Source of the DNA: Aulostomus chinensis
Taxonomy: Eukaryota > Chordata > Actinopteri > Syngnathiformes > Aulostomidae
NCBI GenBank assembly: GCA_037954235.1
Contig: JBBMOA010000017.1
Span: 21,907,527-21,971,526, forward strand
Direction of reading: 5' to 3'
Length of the DNA: 64,000 nucleotides
The position numbers and the translations under genes were made by a program. The notes below the pieces were generated by a model. It was not told the DNA's origin and ran no database searches. It saw only the letters and a list, made by a program, of their open reading frames with translations. Positions 12,009 to 25,400 of this stretch are shown one piece after another (within the stretch, counting starts at the first letter, position 1; the number at the start of each line of letters is the position of its first letter).

Positions 12009-15000
12009 CTCACTCCTATGAAAACATGAAGGTAGGGAATCAGCTGATTTGGATAAGAGACCCAGGCAATCGCACCAAAAAAAAAAGAAAGAAAAAAAAA
12101 GCTGAAAACGGACAGGAAGTAAGTTAAGGAGAGACACAAGCTGGGAAGTGCTTTTCAAAATAAAACAGGAACGGGGAAACTAAGGACAACAGAAGAGGAA
12201 TCAACAGCAAATACACACAAGGAAACTAGGAAAATATAGATTTCATAACTCAAGTCCTGATTCAAAAGTCCAGGATAAGAGCAAGAATACCAAACCATAA
12301 AATACAAATGACTAAAAACAGAACACATCAGAAACAGCACATTTTTATGAGTAACAGATTCAGCAAGGACATGAGCCTCACAGCTAGTAAGTCATTCTCA
12401 AAGCGGGTATGAGCAGGTCGAGAACTGCCTACATCTCCGGCTCCTGTTCGTTTGCTTATGAGTGAAACCTGAAGCTCCAGTGAGAGGATCGAGTCGATGT
12501 GACATCCAGAGAATACAACGAGATGAAACCCATCACCTATGCTGACATTTTGCTTCATGCCATCAGTAAGATCATTAGCACCCTGAAGTATTAATAGAAG
12601 CCATCACTGCACTGCTGCTGTAGCAAAGCAGTAGAAGAAGGCTGACTGATGCTGGGAGGACTGTAAGGGGAGTGTATAGATGCCTGATTTAATGTAGCTG
12701 TTTCACCCGTGAAAACTCCTCATACTTTTCTGCTGACCGCATCTCTATTTTCCTAGAACATGACTGTTATGTAAAAATCTGACCCCCGAGGTCACTGGTC
12801 GTCTAGGCTGGAACGCGCCGTCATCCTGGAACAGACCGCCGCTTTGTGCCCTTGCATGGGAAATACTGTAGGCGCTCACAAGACTTGCATTAACACACGG
12901 ATCGACTCACAACTTTTTGATGGAAATGCGCATTTCTTGGCGTGTTGTTTTGTTTTTCTTGTCAGGAAGAGAAGAAAAAGAAAGAAGCTTCTCAAGCTTT
13001 ATTTTTATCAGTGTCCTCTGGCAGAGCAAGTTGTGAAAGTCTCCCATGAACAGAATATTTCACTCCTTATTTGGTGACACTGGGTTTGAATCTTCCAACA
13101 GTCTGAACTAAATAATTAGTTAATCTTATAATATGTTTGATCATTTGCTGCTTCCTGTCCTGTGTAGACAGAAATTGAATCAGCCATCAGGAATGTATGT
13201 GAATGTTTACTCATCCACCCACACTCACCCATGTCACAGGTCACACGCTGTATCAGATTAAGGATTGGGGTTGACACTGACCATCATACTCCATCACTGA
13301 TTAATCTGGAAGTGGTCCCTTCATTGATCGATTGATTGGCCCATGAAAATCCCAAATCCCAAATATGGTATCTAGGCCACTGCTACCAAACACTCCAAAA
13401 CATATGGACATTTAACTTGGAGTGATTTCAAAGACCGAGGAGACTTTAGCATATGAGATGTGTCAATTTAATCCATCGACTGAAAATAAATTTGTTTAAT
13501 CTTAGGTTGGTCAGTGAGTCAACGCAGTCCAGCATACGTTGGAACTCCCCTCGGTGTAAAACCTATTGATTTAAATTTCTGTGGGTTGGATTCTGAGAAT
13601 ATTTGAAATTTGATTCCAAATATAAAAGTCTCTCTTGTTGACTACTGGTGGGATTTTAAAGCTACTTTTACTTTGGAATGAAGGCTTGGACCATAAATAC
13701 TCATATATGTGACAGCTGGTCCTGCCCATGGCCGTGAGCTACATTTGGGGTCCCACTTTAAATTTAGGCTCAGGCCTTGACTGGGGCCTTGCTGGCTCTT
13801 TCATATTGGACATGTTACACGGTACCGAGGTATTGGATGCACATCAGGAGGATTTTGCTGATGGTTTAGATGCCATAGAGCGGTCTGGTGGTCGGCACAA
13901 CTCCCTTACTAAAGGCTCGTTGTCCGTCAGCGCTTCCCTATTTTCCATAAAGACAACTGGGAATGTTGCATGCCAGACTGGAATGTAGGGCACGAGACTT
14001 TGGAATCCCCATTTGCTGCCAGAGGGACTTCATACTGTCAAGACTTCAGTGAGCAGTCAAGGTGGATCAAACGCGGAAGGGAGCGTACTGATGACGAATA
14101 CTTGTCATTCATAGACTTTCATGAGAGTCCTGTTAAATAAAATCCTGTCAGCAATAGAGACCTTGAATTTGCAGAGAAGTTAGCAATCCAGGTAAATTTC
14201 TATGAAATGTTATCGATCCATGTGACTAGAAATGAGAAACTTAGGAACTGCAATTATTACTTTAACATTAAAAATGCTCAGTTTTGTAATATTCTAATGT
14301 CTTGATTGTGATGTCACTGCAACCTTTCGTTTTTACTCTGCTCTCGTTAGGAAAAAGCAAAAAAATGCCCGGTGGCATTTTGAGTGACGACGATCAATAA
14401 AATGACCACGAATTATTGGCCGAGCTTCAAGTATCAAACTTTCACACAAGCTGTGGTGAACACAAGCTTCCATGTAGAATGAGGAGTAACCTTACATAAC
14501 TAGCAGTTTAACTGCTTAAGTACAAGTCTCCTCAGAGTTGGTGGTGACAGAGCAAAATGGAGAGAACATATTGGCCTGGCATTCATCAGAACCCAAGCGT
14601 GACTCAAAGTGAATGCTGGCATTGCTCTCGTCACGTATAAAAGGCCAGTTAGCTCACACGTTCTTCACGTCAGCGTTAACAGCCTCCTGTTGTTAACACG
14701 GTTTGTAGGACGTCTGCATGTCTTTACTGTCTTAGATGATCAGTGGGCCTGTGTTGAACGGGGTTGTACCCTCCTTCTTTTTGGATTAAAATTGTAATTT
14801 ATATCTTATCAAAGTCATGCACTTCTACTGCAGTTGCACTCTTGTGCCGTTGGAAGTGACAGACACCGTGAGATGAAGCGAGCAGAGACAGTAGTGTCCC
14901 TGGATTTTCACGGCATCACTTGGGAAATTAAAAATAAACTGACCAACACTGTCGACGCTTGTGTGGCCTGTACTAGGAATGCCTCCTGAGTCATTTACTG

Positions 15001-15187
15001 TACTCACTCTCATGCCCCAGTCAGGCTAATTTGAATGCCTGCTACCCAGGGGCATTTCTCATCTCTAATTCAAACTAGTGACGCTTCTCAAATGCTTGTG
15101 TGCATGTGACCCAATGGGAGAGAACTCTCAGCTGAAACTAATAGTTATGAACAGGAAAGAAGCCACTGCAATTAATCTGCAGTTAAG

Positions 15188-15191
<4 letters not shown>

Positions 15192-15225
<34 letters not shown>
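15192..15225. repeat. (CT)n microsatellite
   Basis: Perfect CT repeat; a second CT-rich stretch lies at 15350-15410. Confidence 0.9.
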
Positions 15226-15227
<2 letters not shown>

Positions 15228-16420
15228 AGCCAGTGTGCACTCACTGAACTCTCAGAGGCAAGATAAGGAACGGACTTAATGTGTTGCTTTGTCAGATATC
15301 GTTCTTTTCTGTTTGAACTGAGTGATGCATCCGTTGCTATCTCGCACCCTTCTCTCTCTCCCTCCCCCTCTCTCTCTCTCTATCTATCTCTCTCCCTCAC
15401 TTACTCACTCTCATTTGCTCGGGTCTTTTTCCTGGAAACAAGGTGGTTTCAAAGAGTTGGATTTCAAGCATCATTAGAAGTCACTGCAGTTAGAAAAAAG
15501 ATAAACTTTCTTCTGATAAACTGGCTGCCAAACCTCTCAACGTTGCATTTAGACATGAATGTGTCTGATTTTTGCTCTTTAGCAGCTAGTGCACTTTGAG
15601 CATCAGCTTATTTAATTCTACTGGTCACGCAGACTCAAACAGCTGGTCAGATTTGGCCTCCCAATCTTGAAATAGGCCCAAAGAAATGAATTTTAAACTT
15701 TGAATCATGCAAATGGGTTATGTAATCTGTTGCAAGCATATGTGCTTTTGCTGAATGCATCGTTAAGATCAGGATGCTAAAAAATCACAAGGTTGCTACA
15801 GTCAGTGTTCGGGAGGTTAGGGGGGTGTTTTCTGTTTGTAATTAAAGAGATGATGTCATATTTGAAATTTATCACAAAGGGAGCATTTGCTCATTGTCCC
15901 AAGACTGTAGTTAGAGGTCTTAGATACACACATGCCTGCAAACATGTACAAATACAGGCAAAATGCCCCAGATTACATGAATTATGATTTATGTTTTACA
16001 ACTGAAAGCACATTATGAGTGAGCAATACCCCTGCCATATTCTCCGAGGCCCTTTCTGACTGTGCTTGAGAAGTCAAGGTTAAATCATCAACAATGTCTC
16101 ACGTAGCGAGAGGCATGAGCACATTTGAGCTCTCAAATATACTTCATCAGCAGAGACGATCAACTTTAAGATGGCCAGTTCCACCACCAATTGTGACTTT
16201 GTTTTGTGTGAGTTTATATCATCGCAGGAAGGGGAGGGGAGTTGTGATCTGAGGAAGTTATGATCATAAAACTCACTGTAAGTTGTGACTTTGCTCTAAC
16301 ACAATCTGCACCAGTGACGGTTATTGAAAGGAGAATTTGAAACTAAAAGTAGATGTACTGAAACAACAGGCATTTGTTTTCCATGCAGAAAAGATAACTT
16401 GCTGCGTCTTCTGTCCTCAG

Positions 16421-16720
16421 CCCAGTGAGGAGATGCGATCCAAAAGCAGTGGGGTGGAGCACACAACCAATGGGGTTCTGGGGGTTCCACAGGGCGAACA
16501 TGACATCAGTCAAGAACAGGAAGTGGGTCTACCTGTGAAGAGCATGAAGACCAAAGTTCAGCAGCAGGACGGTGAGGATAAACTGGAGGTGGACGTGATC
16601 CTTGACAAAGAGAAGCACCTGCTGGATGCCGCAGAGACTGGAGAAGAGCCAGGTGGCATCATGAATCTGTCCAGAGGGGATCTGCTGAAGCTGCTGGGGA
16701 TTATGGAAGGAGAGGTTCAG
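16421..16720 (+). CDS. filip1: FILIP1 coding exon 1 (start codon)
   Basis: The acceptor follows a good pyrimidine tract ending at 16420. The ATG is at 16433 after 12 nt of 5' UTR, so a further upstream non-coding exon must exist. The first residues, MRSKSSG, resemble the family N-terminus. The exon encodes residues 1-96 and ends in MEGEVQ before the donor gtgggt (phase 0). The open frame continues into the intron to 17200, but that extension is not homologous to the protein. Confidence 0.9.
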
Positions 16721-19213
16721 GTGGGTGAACAGGAACTTCCCTTCCTTTATTGCTTTTCACAGAGAAACGGAAGGATGGAAGCATACGACAATCAACTGAC
16801 ACCTCAGTATCTGGGATCCTTTTACTTGCTCTTATCTGTAGATAAATTCATGCAGTTCCCTGAACAGTGGATGAAAGTCAGTTTTCCGAGATTATGTTGG
16901 ACTGAGATAGATATTTTTTGCACGATAGCTCCGCCTTGTGGTTGGATATGCCAGTTTCACCCACTGGAGAAAAATAACTTGAGTATTGGAGAGGAGGATG
17001 CAGTTTCAGGTCTGCAGTCCTGTCCATTTCAACTTTTCCTTCACCCAAATACTACTCAGTGTACAACAGGATCCAGAACCATCACCTGTCAGTATATTTC
17101 AGATGAAGAGGCTGTGGGGGAACCATGCGGCTCACAAGATTCCTGGAGGGTGGGACTCACTATTGATCTCATGACTGGGACAAGAGGAGAAACAAATTGA
17201 TTGGATGAATGAAACAGAAATCATAATTACATTGTGGCAGTGTTGCAATAATAAATCCGCAGTATATCCTTTCACATATGTAATGAAGATCTAATGAATG
17301 TCTTTATTATACATGATAGTGAAGCTAATTATGCTAATATATAAACTGGCTCGGACATAGGGCTCTTTAAAAACAGGCTGCAAGCCGTTTTGGAAAAATT
17401 TGGATTTAGAACGATAATCGTGCATAAATGCTATTGAGGGTCTTGCTGCTGTACATATATGAAGCCTTTCGTGCGCAGCTCACACTTAAACAACGTGCTG
17501 TAATATTTGGCTGGTATGCTGTATATCTGTGTGGTTGCAGGCCAGAGAGGATGTAATCTGCATGCTAAAGTCCAAACAAACTCTCCCAGAGACCCTTGAA
17601 TCCCAGTATGGCTCTGCAGCACCTGGCTCAGCCCTCCAGGCTCTGCAGAGGGACGGCTTCATCACTGGCACCGACCCGCAAAACCACAGCGTCTACCAAC
17701 AGCCTATGATGGAGGTCAGTCAGAGATGTTGATGTCATCAAGGACGCAGCCTCTTAGGAATAATGAGTTATTGTATTATTGACCACTGATCGAATACCTT
17801 CTGTATTGTTGCGCTGGCCCTTTGCAGCTGGAGCGTCTGCAGGAGAAGCACAGAGACACGTACAGGCGCATGCTGGGTCAGCTGCTGCTGGCTGAGAAGT
17901 GCCACCGTCGCACCGTTCATGAGCTGGACACAGAAAAACGTAAACACGTGGACTACATGAACAAGAGCGACGACTTCACTAACCTCCTCGAGCAGGAGAG
18001 GGAAAGGTGAGGAGAGGAATTTAGGTCACGACGTCAACTTTTCTACTCCACTCATTTCTCTACGATTAAGTGCTCTTGAAAGATGTGACAACGGTAAGAA
18101 ACGGTGGGGAGATCAGCGAACTAACTCGTCTGAGCTGCAGGTTGCTTGAAGGGAACTGTTGTGGATGTTGTAAAAATGTAGTTTCCTTCAGTTTGTTGCA
18201 TGGTCTTTGTCCATAATATTCCTAAATTTGGGAGAAAAAAACCCAATTCACAACATCTCTTTGCAGGAAAGATTAAACACTGTAGCAAGCACTAAGACGA
18301 GACTGCAGATTTATACACTGCACAGGGAAGACCTGGCATTAACAAACATGATATGAAATTAAAACTCTAAGAGTAAAATAGAGGTAGAACTTCTTAATAC
18401 TGAGCGGAAGTCGTTTGTTGTCAATATGCATTTCTTCATTCTACATTCAGCTTGTGTTTAGAGAGCGAGTGGTGGAGAGAGAGAAAGAGGGGAGAGTGAG
18501 AAACGGAAAACATCAATCAGAGAGCGCCGACTTGGTGAAAAAAGTGCAGGAGGTGTGAATGCAGCGACATGGGAGAATGTGTGAAAGCTCAGGAAGCGTG
18601 AGAGCTGGACGAACTGAGGAGATTTGCTTACTAAAGTGATAACCTCAAATACTTTTGTTTGACAAGGGAGAGGTAGAACATTCATGGGGGGGTGGAAATG
18701 AAAGGAGGTGAGGCAGTGTAGAAGGGTAGCTGGAGAAGAGGTCAAGCTCTTCACTGTGGGAAAAAGGGAGGAGACGAGGCCACTGTGGAGGTTCCATGAC
18801 ATCACCTCTGAGATGAAGTCATCGCTGAGCTCGTGACCTTGGTCAAAAGGAGACTGGGGAGGAGAGGTTGTATGGAGAGGGAGAAAGAGGGAGGGGCACA
18901 CTTGCCAGTATCAGAGGGTACGGCTAGATCACGTGTGTGTAGAGGGCCTCACACACATCAAACAAACTGGGTTGTCAGTCTGTTAATGTGCACTGAATGC
19001 GTTTGAGGATGGAGGCCCTACTAATTAAAGCACTCATAGATGAAAGAGACTAATTGCTCGGTGAGGAATCTACGTTACTGCAATTCACAAAACCGTCCAA
19101 AATCCATGTGTAAAATATGTGGTTTTCTCTGTGTTTCTGCGTTGTAGTTTGACGAACAGACATGATTTATGAGACAGACGGAGCGGATCAAGAGAGAGAA
19201 CATCTACAACGTG

Positions 19214-19259
<46 letters not shown>

Positions 19260-19378
19260 CACTAGTCATGTGCTGAGCAGACCGGAGACCACTTACATGC
19301 TGCATTTCATGAACTGTCCAAACTTCAAACAGTTCATTTGCAGTGTTGACCCAGAGGAGGAGCTCGTGCACGCACATG

Positions 19379-19435
<57 letters not shown>

Positions 19436-22400
19436 CCTCTCTCTCTCTCGCTCTCTATCTCTCTTTTCCTACAGCTTTTACTACAGGAAACAGACTATAG
19501 ATGCTAAATCACGGATGACAGCTAAGTTGCTATCACAGACTAAAGAGAGGGACGAAGAACAAAGAGCAAACCTCAGTGCACTCTTACATTCATGCTTTCA
19601 AATGTCTTAACTGGCAGAGTAGCCATGATTAAAAGCTTGACAATCAGATTTTTCTTATGAATCATTGTACACGTTGAAGGGAAAATTATGTGTCCTAAAT
19701 ACATGTTTGTGAAATTAAACACATTCCGTTGAGGATGTAGTTGGACTGACCCTCCACCAGACTACCGAACACATCTAATCTGGAGCAAAATGCATGCATG
19801 GATGAGTTGAGAGGCAGAGGAGGGATAGTGACATTACTCCAAGTCATTAGGTTTTACTTTGATGGGCAGGATGTGTGGTGCAGTGGTACAGCGATGCTAT
19901 GAGCTAACTGCTGACATGCACTAGCAGTACAATGCTACTACAACCACATTAGTCAAGTAGGATTCATTCACAGTGTACAACATTAATCCACCAACCCCAT
20001 GTCAGTCACATGAAATCAATACATTTCATGTGCTTGTTTGTTCACCTAAGAATGTCACCAGCATGATTTTTGCGACTAATTTTTTCCGGTTTTGTTCATT
20101 TGGTATATTTCAATATGTTTCCTTCTTATTCCAGTGTCTGGCATTGGCAATAAAAGCTAATCACTTGTAGAGAGGGCGTACTTGCTTTGTTATGCTGTTA
20201 TATTATATCATCATAATATCAGTGCCATAAAAATGCTTTTAAATGATAATATTGTTTACAGCAATATTGCAAATTTCTGTGACAATTTATCATCCAACAA
20301 AGCCTGTTATGGTGACAGGCCTAGTTAGCATGTGTGCAGCATTCACTACTAAACATGCTGAGTGGGACTTGACATCTTTAGTTTTGCATGTTTTTATTTT
20401 TTTTAAAGCAAAATATTGGACAAATTAAGCCTGGCGTTGCATCCAGCTGGACAGACGCTAAAATTTTAGTTGAAAAATGAAAACTGGGGGAAATTTAATA
20501 TCCAGTTCGAGTCTGTCGTCAAAATCTACATAATATCAACATCAGCAGGTGATAAGATTTCACATTGGGTGGATGTTAGGAAGATTTTGGATTTTGGTAA
20601 GTGAACAACACAAGTCAGAGCCAACAAAATATCAGTGTCAGCTGTTGTCAGGTACATGAAAGTGATGCTGTTGTTCAAGTGAGGTCTGACGAATTTAGAC
20701 TCAACCAAACATCAGTCGGGTGCCTGCTGGGTAGCGCCACACGGCTAGCATGACTAACAACAATAGAATGTTGATGCTACACTTCAGCACATATCAAAAA
20801 TTACAGCTGAAGTGGCTCATATTTTAACTTGATACTTGGTTTGCATGCCTAAAGAGGCGACCTCTTTCCTATGCCAGGTAGTTTCCAGCGGATTTCTTGG
20901 CGAAGTTAGCCTCTATCACTTTACAGGGAGGGTGAAGTGCACGGGCATCTGCAAGGTTGTACTCTGTCAGCATCAACGGATCCTCTGAACTATGATGTGT
21001 GAGACAAAGACGGAGAAAAAGAAACTGGCAGACAGCTTAACCATTACACGCACATAAATGTAAACAGACCGCAAGACTCCGTTTGCACGTACAGCAGCAA
21101 CACCTACACAGAAACTGGCCGTGTCTCTGTTTTGACGTTCTCTTTCGTAGCTGAGATGGAAACATGTCATCTCAGTTGGGTTTTTTTTCACCAGTTTGAC
21201 CTTCTCCAATCCCCCGGGTGAAAGTGAAGAGAGAAAAGTCAGTGGTCCCGTGCCAAACATCCATAGGAATTCAAAGGATGGGCACCAAATAAGCTGTTTT
21301 CTGACTGTTAGCCATCAACCATTAACACCCTCTCAGATAACAGATCAATTTATATGTCAAGACGTTCAAATATTTAAGTGACAGAGCGAGGCTTCACGAT
21401 AATCGGGAGAAACAGAATCCGTTCTACGACGGAGTTCCAAAGAGCGTGAAGTCACGCACGCAACATTTCGATCTGCAACATGTCTCATGATAATTATACT
21501 GAAATTTAAACCTGAAATGGAAGTTTTCTTTTCAATTTGTTTCATTTTAAAGCATGAGAAAAATCAACATTATTCATTTGCCAGGGACTCATAAAGATAT
21601 TAATATGTAGAGCGATCATGGCTGACTACTTTGTGCTGAATTCTTTCATTTAGCAGCACATCAGTCTCGTGTACGGTACCACCTCAGCTCTCTTGCTCAA
21701 CACGTAATGCTTTTTCTCTGTCAAGAGAGGTCATTACTGTACAACACTTTGTTTTGACAGTTTTTTGGCAAGTCATGTCTGCTTCAATCCTCAGCCTCCC
21801 GACACAGAGGGGCTGCAGTGCCTTTGAGCAAATTCCTCAGGAAACATGGGATGAAATGTTGTTCCATGATGAAAAAAGTTCCCGCGTGGGTTTTGACTTA
21901 TGGATTGCACCTGTGTATTTGCTTATGAAACTATTCCTTTGGTTTTAAAACATATTTTAGTTTTTAACTCTCATTTAAAATGTTTTTTTTTTATAACTTT
22001 GATATGTTAAAATTGACATTAATAACATGTAGGCTACAGAGTAAGGGGGACTGGTCCTGGGACGGACTGGTGACCCGTCCACGGTGAACCCTGCCTCTCA
22101 CCCAATGTCAGCTGGGATAGGCTCCAGCCCCCCTGCGACCCTTAACAGATAAGCAGTTTTGAAAATGGGTGAATGGATGGAGTAAGGGGGACACAGTAGG
22201 GCTTCTTAGTGAAGGTTTTGGGTCTGGTACGTCATGGTGTGACACAATGTGGTTTTCCTTGTGGTTAAGCAAACTCAAAGCCTGCAGCCAACTTGTACTT
22301 GTATTTGACTACACAAACACTGTTTATAGACTTAAATAGTGGTGCATGACACCCCAGATAAAAGCCATTACATCATTTAACAATTAATTGAAAAAAAACG

Positions 22401-25400
22401 AAAGAATATATTCATTTAAATAGAAAATATGTTGGTTTAATTCTATCTTTTTATAGATTTAAAGAAGTTATTCATTGTTCACCTTTTAGCTCTTTTTGCA
22501 GCCTTTGCTATGGTTTTTTTTACACAACTTGACCATCTGTTCTAAAGGCCCTGACATCAAGACTCCGACCTCAGTTAACACAAGTAGTTTTAGTGCCAAT
22601 TTCAAGGGTGTAAACCACATCCAACAGCATCAATTTTTTTAAGAGCTACACCCTGAGAGATCCTGATGGCTCCTTAAGCCGGACTCCCTCTTGGCAATGA
22701 AAACTTATACTGTACATAATAATCATAAGTGTGTACTTACATACTGGATTTTTCAAATGGGATAAAGGATTATCAGAGATATTTGTGTGTGAAAACTGTG
22801 ACTTTGTTGGATGATGACTGTAGCTGCAGTCCCATGCAATATTTTGTCATAGCATTCCCTAAACCTATTGTCATGGTTAGGTTCTGTCCTCACAGATCCT
22901 CCTCACCTCAAGAGACCCATCCAACTCATTCAGATCTGCTTTCCTCATCACACGTAGACTTTGTAGAGAACCCAGTCCACTCAACTATTGCAGACATCCT
23001 CTCCTGTCTCTTGCACCAGTGACAATATGGCTTTTGGCCTGCGCAGCCAAACATGGAAATATAAAGTAATTTGCATCAAGTACGCAAATTTTCTCAAGGA
23101 AGGTATTTGAATAAGGTATGGACGCTATGAAGTAGTTTAATAGTAAAATATATAGCATGTTCTTCTTTGTTAACTGCCAAAACCTGCGAGAAATTGTTTT
23201 CTTAACAGGTTTCTATGAAAGCATGAAAATCTGGGAGAGTTTTGCAAAGCACTCCTCCTCTGCCAGGGTTCCCACCCCCTTCACAGTGTCCAAAGTAGAG
23301 CAGCACACACACTCTCATGCACACATGACCGCCTTATATGGATGAGGTGACATCATGCACCAGTGCTGGTGCTGCACAGTATTCATTCACCTTTCACTGT
23401 CTCTATGACATGCTTGGAGGGTATTTTTGGGGGGGAAAAAAGACCTTTCCTGATATTTGTTGTGCATTTCAGTGGACTTTGTACACATGCTTATGAGCTG
23501 CTCGTAGAGCACCCATCAGTGGGTAAGTTCTGACTGGGGTTGTTTTTTTTCCTGAGGTTTTGTGGCTGCATCAATATCTGTGCATATATTGTGAATTAGG
23601 CTTAGGAACTTTGGGTTATTTAAGCAGTGCATGCACAAGCTTCTGGCGCATGTAATTTAGTTTGTTTTGCATTGCAAAAATGTCCAGGTTGTATTGGTAC
23701 ATTCCTGGGAGTGTACAGGGAGAACATGCAACCTTGTTTTTCAAGCGTTTTGGTGGAGCCTACAAAGAGAATGGGCATGAGCAGCATAGAAAGAAGCTTA
23801 AGAGAAAAGAGGACCTCTTGGTAAAAGGTTGTTAAATCTTCACTAGCAGTTTGTGCTCCTGACATTTCTTTCATCAATGGGGAAAAATAACTGGGTTGTT
23901 AGGAAGTTGGAGAGATAATTTAGACATTCTTGATCTTATTGTTTGTTCTGCGCTCAGAAGTTGATGTATATTCTCTCTTCAGTGTTATTTAGAATGCTTA
24001 GCTGCATTATCGGTGTTGACATTCGTACGTAGTTATGGATTCTGCTTCAGCAGCCGCATACGATATTTTGTGAAATGTAGCCAAATTAGTGGATTTATGG
24101 CGACAAGGAGATTTCCTGAAAGATGTGTATCTTGCGGTAATTATTTCTGTTATGAGAGAAAATGATTGACATGTCTGACTTCACCGTTCATTTTTCTGAT
24201 TGCAAGAAAATTGCACACTAAAATTGAAGTATTCCCAATTTTCATGACACATTAGTCAGTGCAGACACATGGGAGGTCACATTTACATGAAAACACTCAA
24301 CTAATCCCCTGTCTTTAATTTTTCCACTCACATTTTTAGACTGAAGAAGTTGCTCGAGAACGAGAAAGCTTACCAGTTAAAAAAGGAGAGGGAACATTCT
24401 AAACGCCTGGGCAAGGTGCAAGAAGAGCTGGTCAAGCTGAAGTCTTTTGCCCTGATGTTGGTTAATGAGCGGCAACAGCACCTGGAGCAAATGGACCAAC
24501 AGAATCAGCGGGTCCAGGAACTCAGCCAGCAGCTTCAGCAGCGAGAGCAGACACTGAGTGAAGCCAGGGAGCGTGCTCAGGAGGATGGCCACAGAGTTCT
24601 GAGCTTGGAGGCTGAGCTCAAAGAGAAATCTGCCAAGTTTGGCCAACAACATGAGGAGATGAGTGCCAAACTGGCCAGTCAGGAGCTTAACAACCGTCAA
24701 CTCAATGCTAAACTTTTAGGACTCATGCATACAGTGGAGGAGCTGGAGGAGAGCAACAAGGCCTTGAAGAAATCTGAGGAGGAGCTGCAGGAGATGAGGG
24801 AGAAGATTGGCAAAGGGGATTGTGGGAACTCTAACATCGTTTCGGAGCTGGAGAATTTACGGAAGCGGGTGCTGGAGATGGAAGGAAAAGATGAGGAAAT
24901 TACTAAAACTGAAAATCAGTGCAAGGAGCTAAGGAAGAGGTTACAAGAGGAGGATGGTAAAAGCAAAGACCTCAGGTTGGAGGTGGAAAAACTACAGAAA
25001 AGAATGATGGAGCTGGAGAAACTTGAGAGTGTCTTCAGCTTAAGCAAGAGTGAGTGCACACAGTTACACACGGCTTTAGAAAAAGAAAAGGTTCTGACCG
25101 CAGAGCTCTCTGATGATGTTGTAGCTCTTAAGATTCGAATGAAAGAGCTTGAGTCCTCTGAAGTCAAGTTAGAAAAGTCTGAGCTGAGCCTTAAGGATGA
25201 CCTGAGTAAGCTGAAGTCACTGACCGTGGCTTTAATGGAAGAACGAAAGACCCTGATGGAACAAATGACGTCAGAAAAAAAGAAAAAGGAGGATTTAAGT
25301 AAGATGGTCAAAGATGAGCAGGGTAAGGTCATGGAGGTGACTGAGAAATTGATAGAGGAAAGCAAAAAGCTCTTGAAGTTCAAATCAGAAATGGAAACCA

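Larger units (their letters stand above)
6644..16420. other. Non-coding stretch, probably FILIP1 intron 1
   Basis: No supportable coding exon. It contains two SINE copies (9672-10056 forward, 11648-12008 reverse), (TG)n and (CA)n microsatellites, and CT-rich stretches at 15192-15225 and 15350-15410. Assignment as an intron depends on the candidate first exon at 6643. Confidence 0.45.
18007..24339 (+). other. filip1: FILIP1 intron 3
   Basis: A 6.3-kb intron between the phase-2 donor at 18006 and the acceptor at 24339. It contains an inverted (TG)n/(CA)n pair at 19215-19433, a 5'-truncated SINE at 22052-22179 and a purine-rich stretch around 18470-18890 whose complement has a spurious 147-codon open frame. 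No nested gene recognised. Confidence 0.8.

Noticed and set aside
13728..13988. 86-codon open frame on +
   Set aside because: No family resemblance, no splice or promoter context; length is expected by chance.
16337..17200. 287-codon open frame
   Set aside because: It contains FILIP1 coding exon 1 but reads on past a good donor at 16720; the next protein block is found intact at 17541.
18458..18901. 147-codon open frame on the minus strand
   Set aside because: Pyrimidine-rich complement of a purine-rich intron stretch, dominated by Ser, Leu and Pro; no domain, no splice context.
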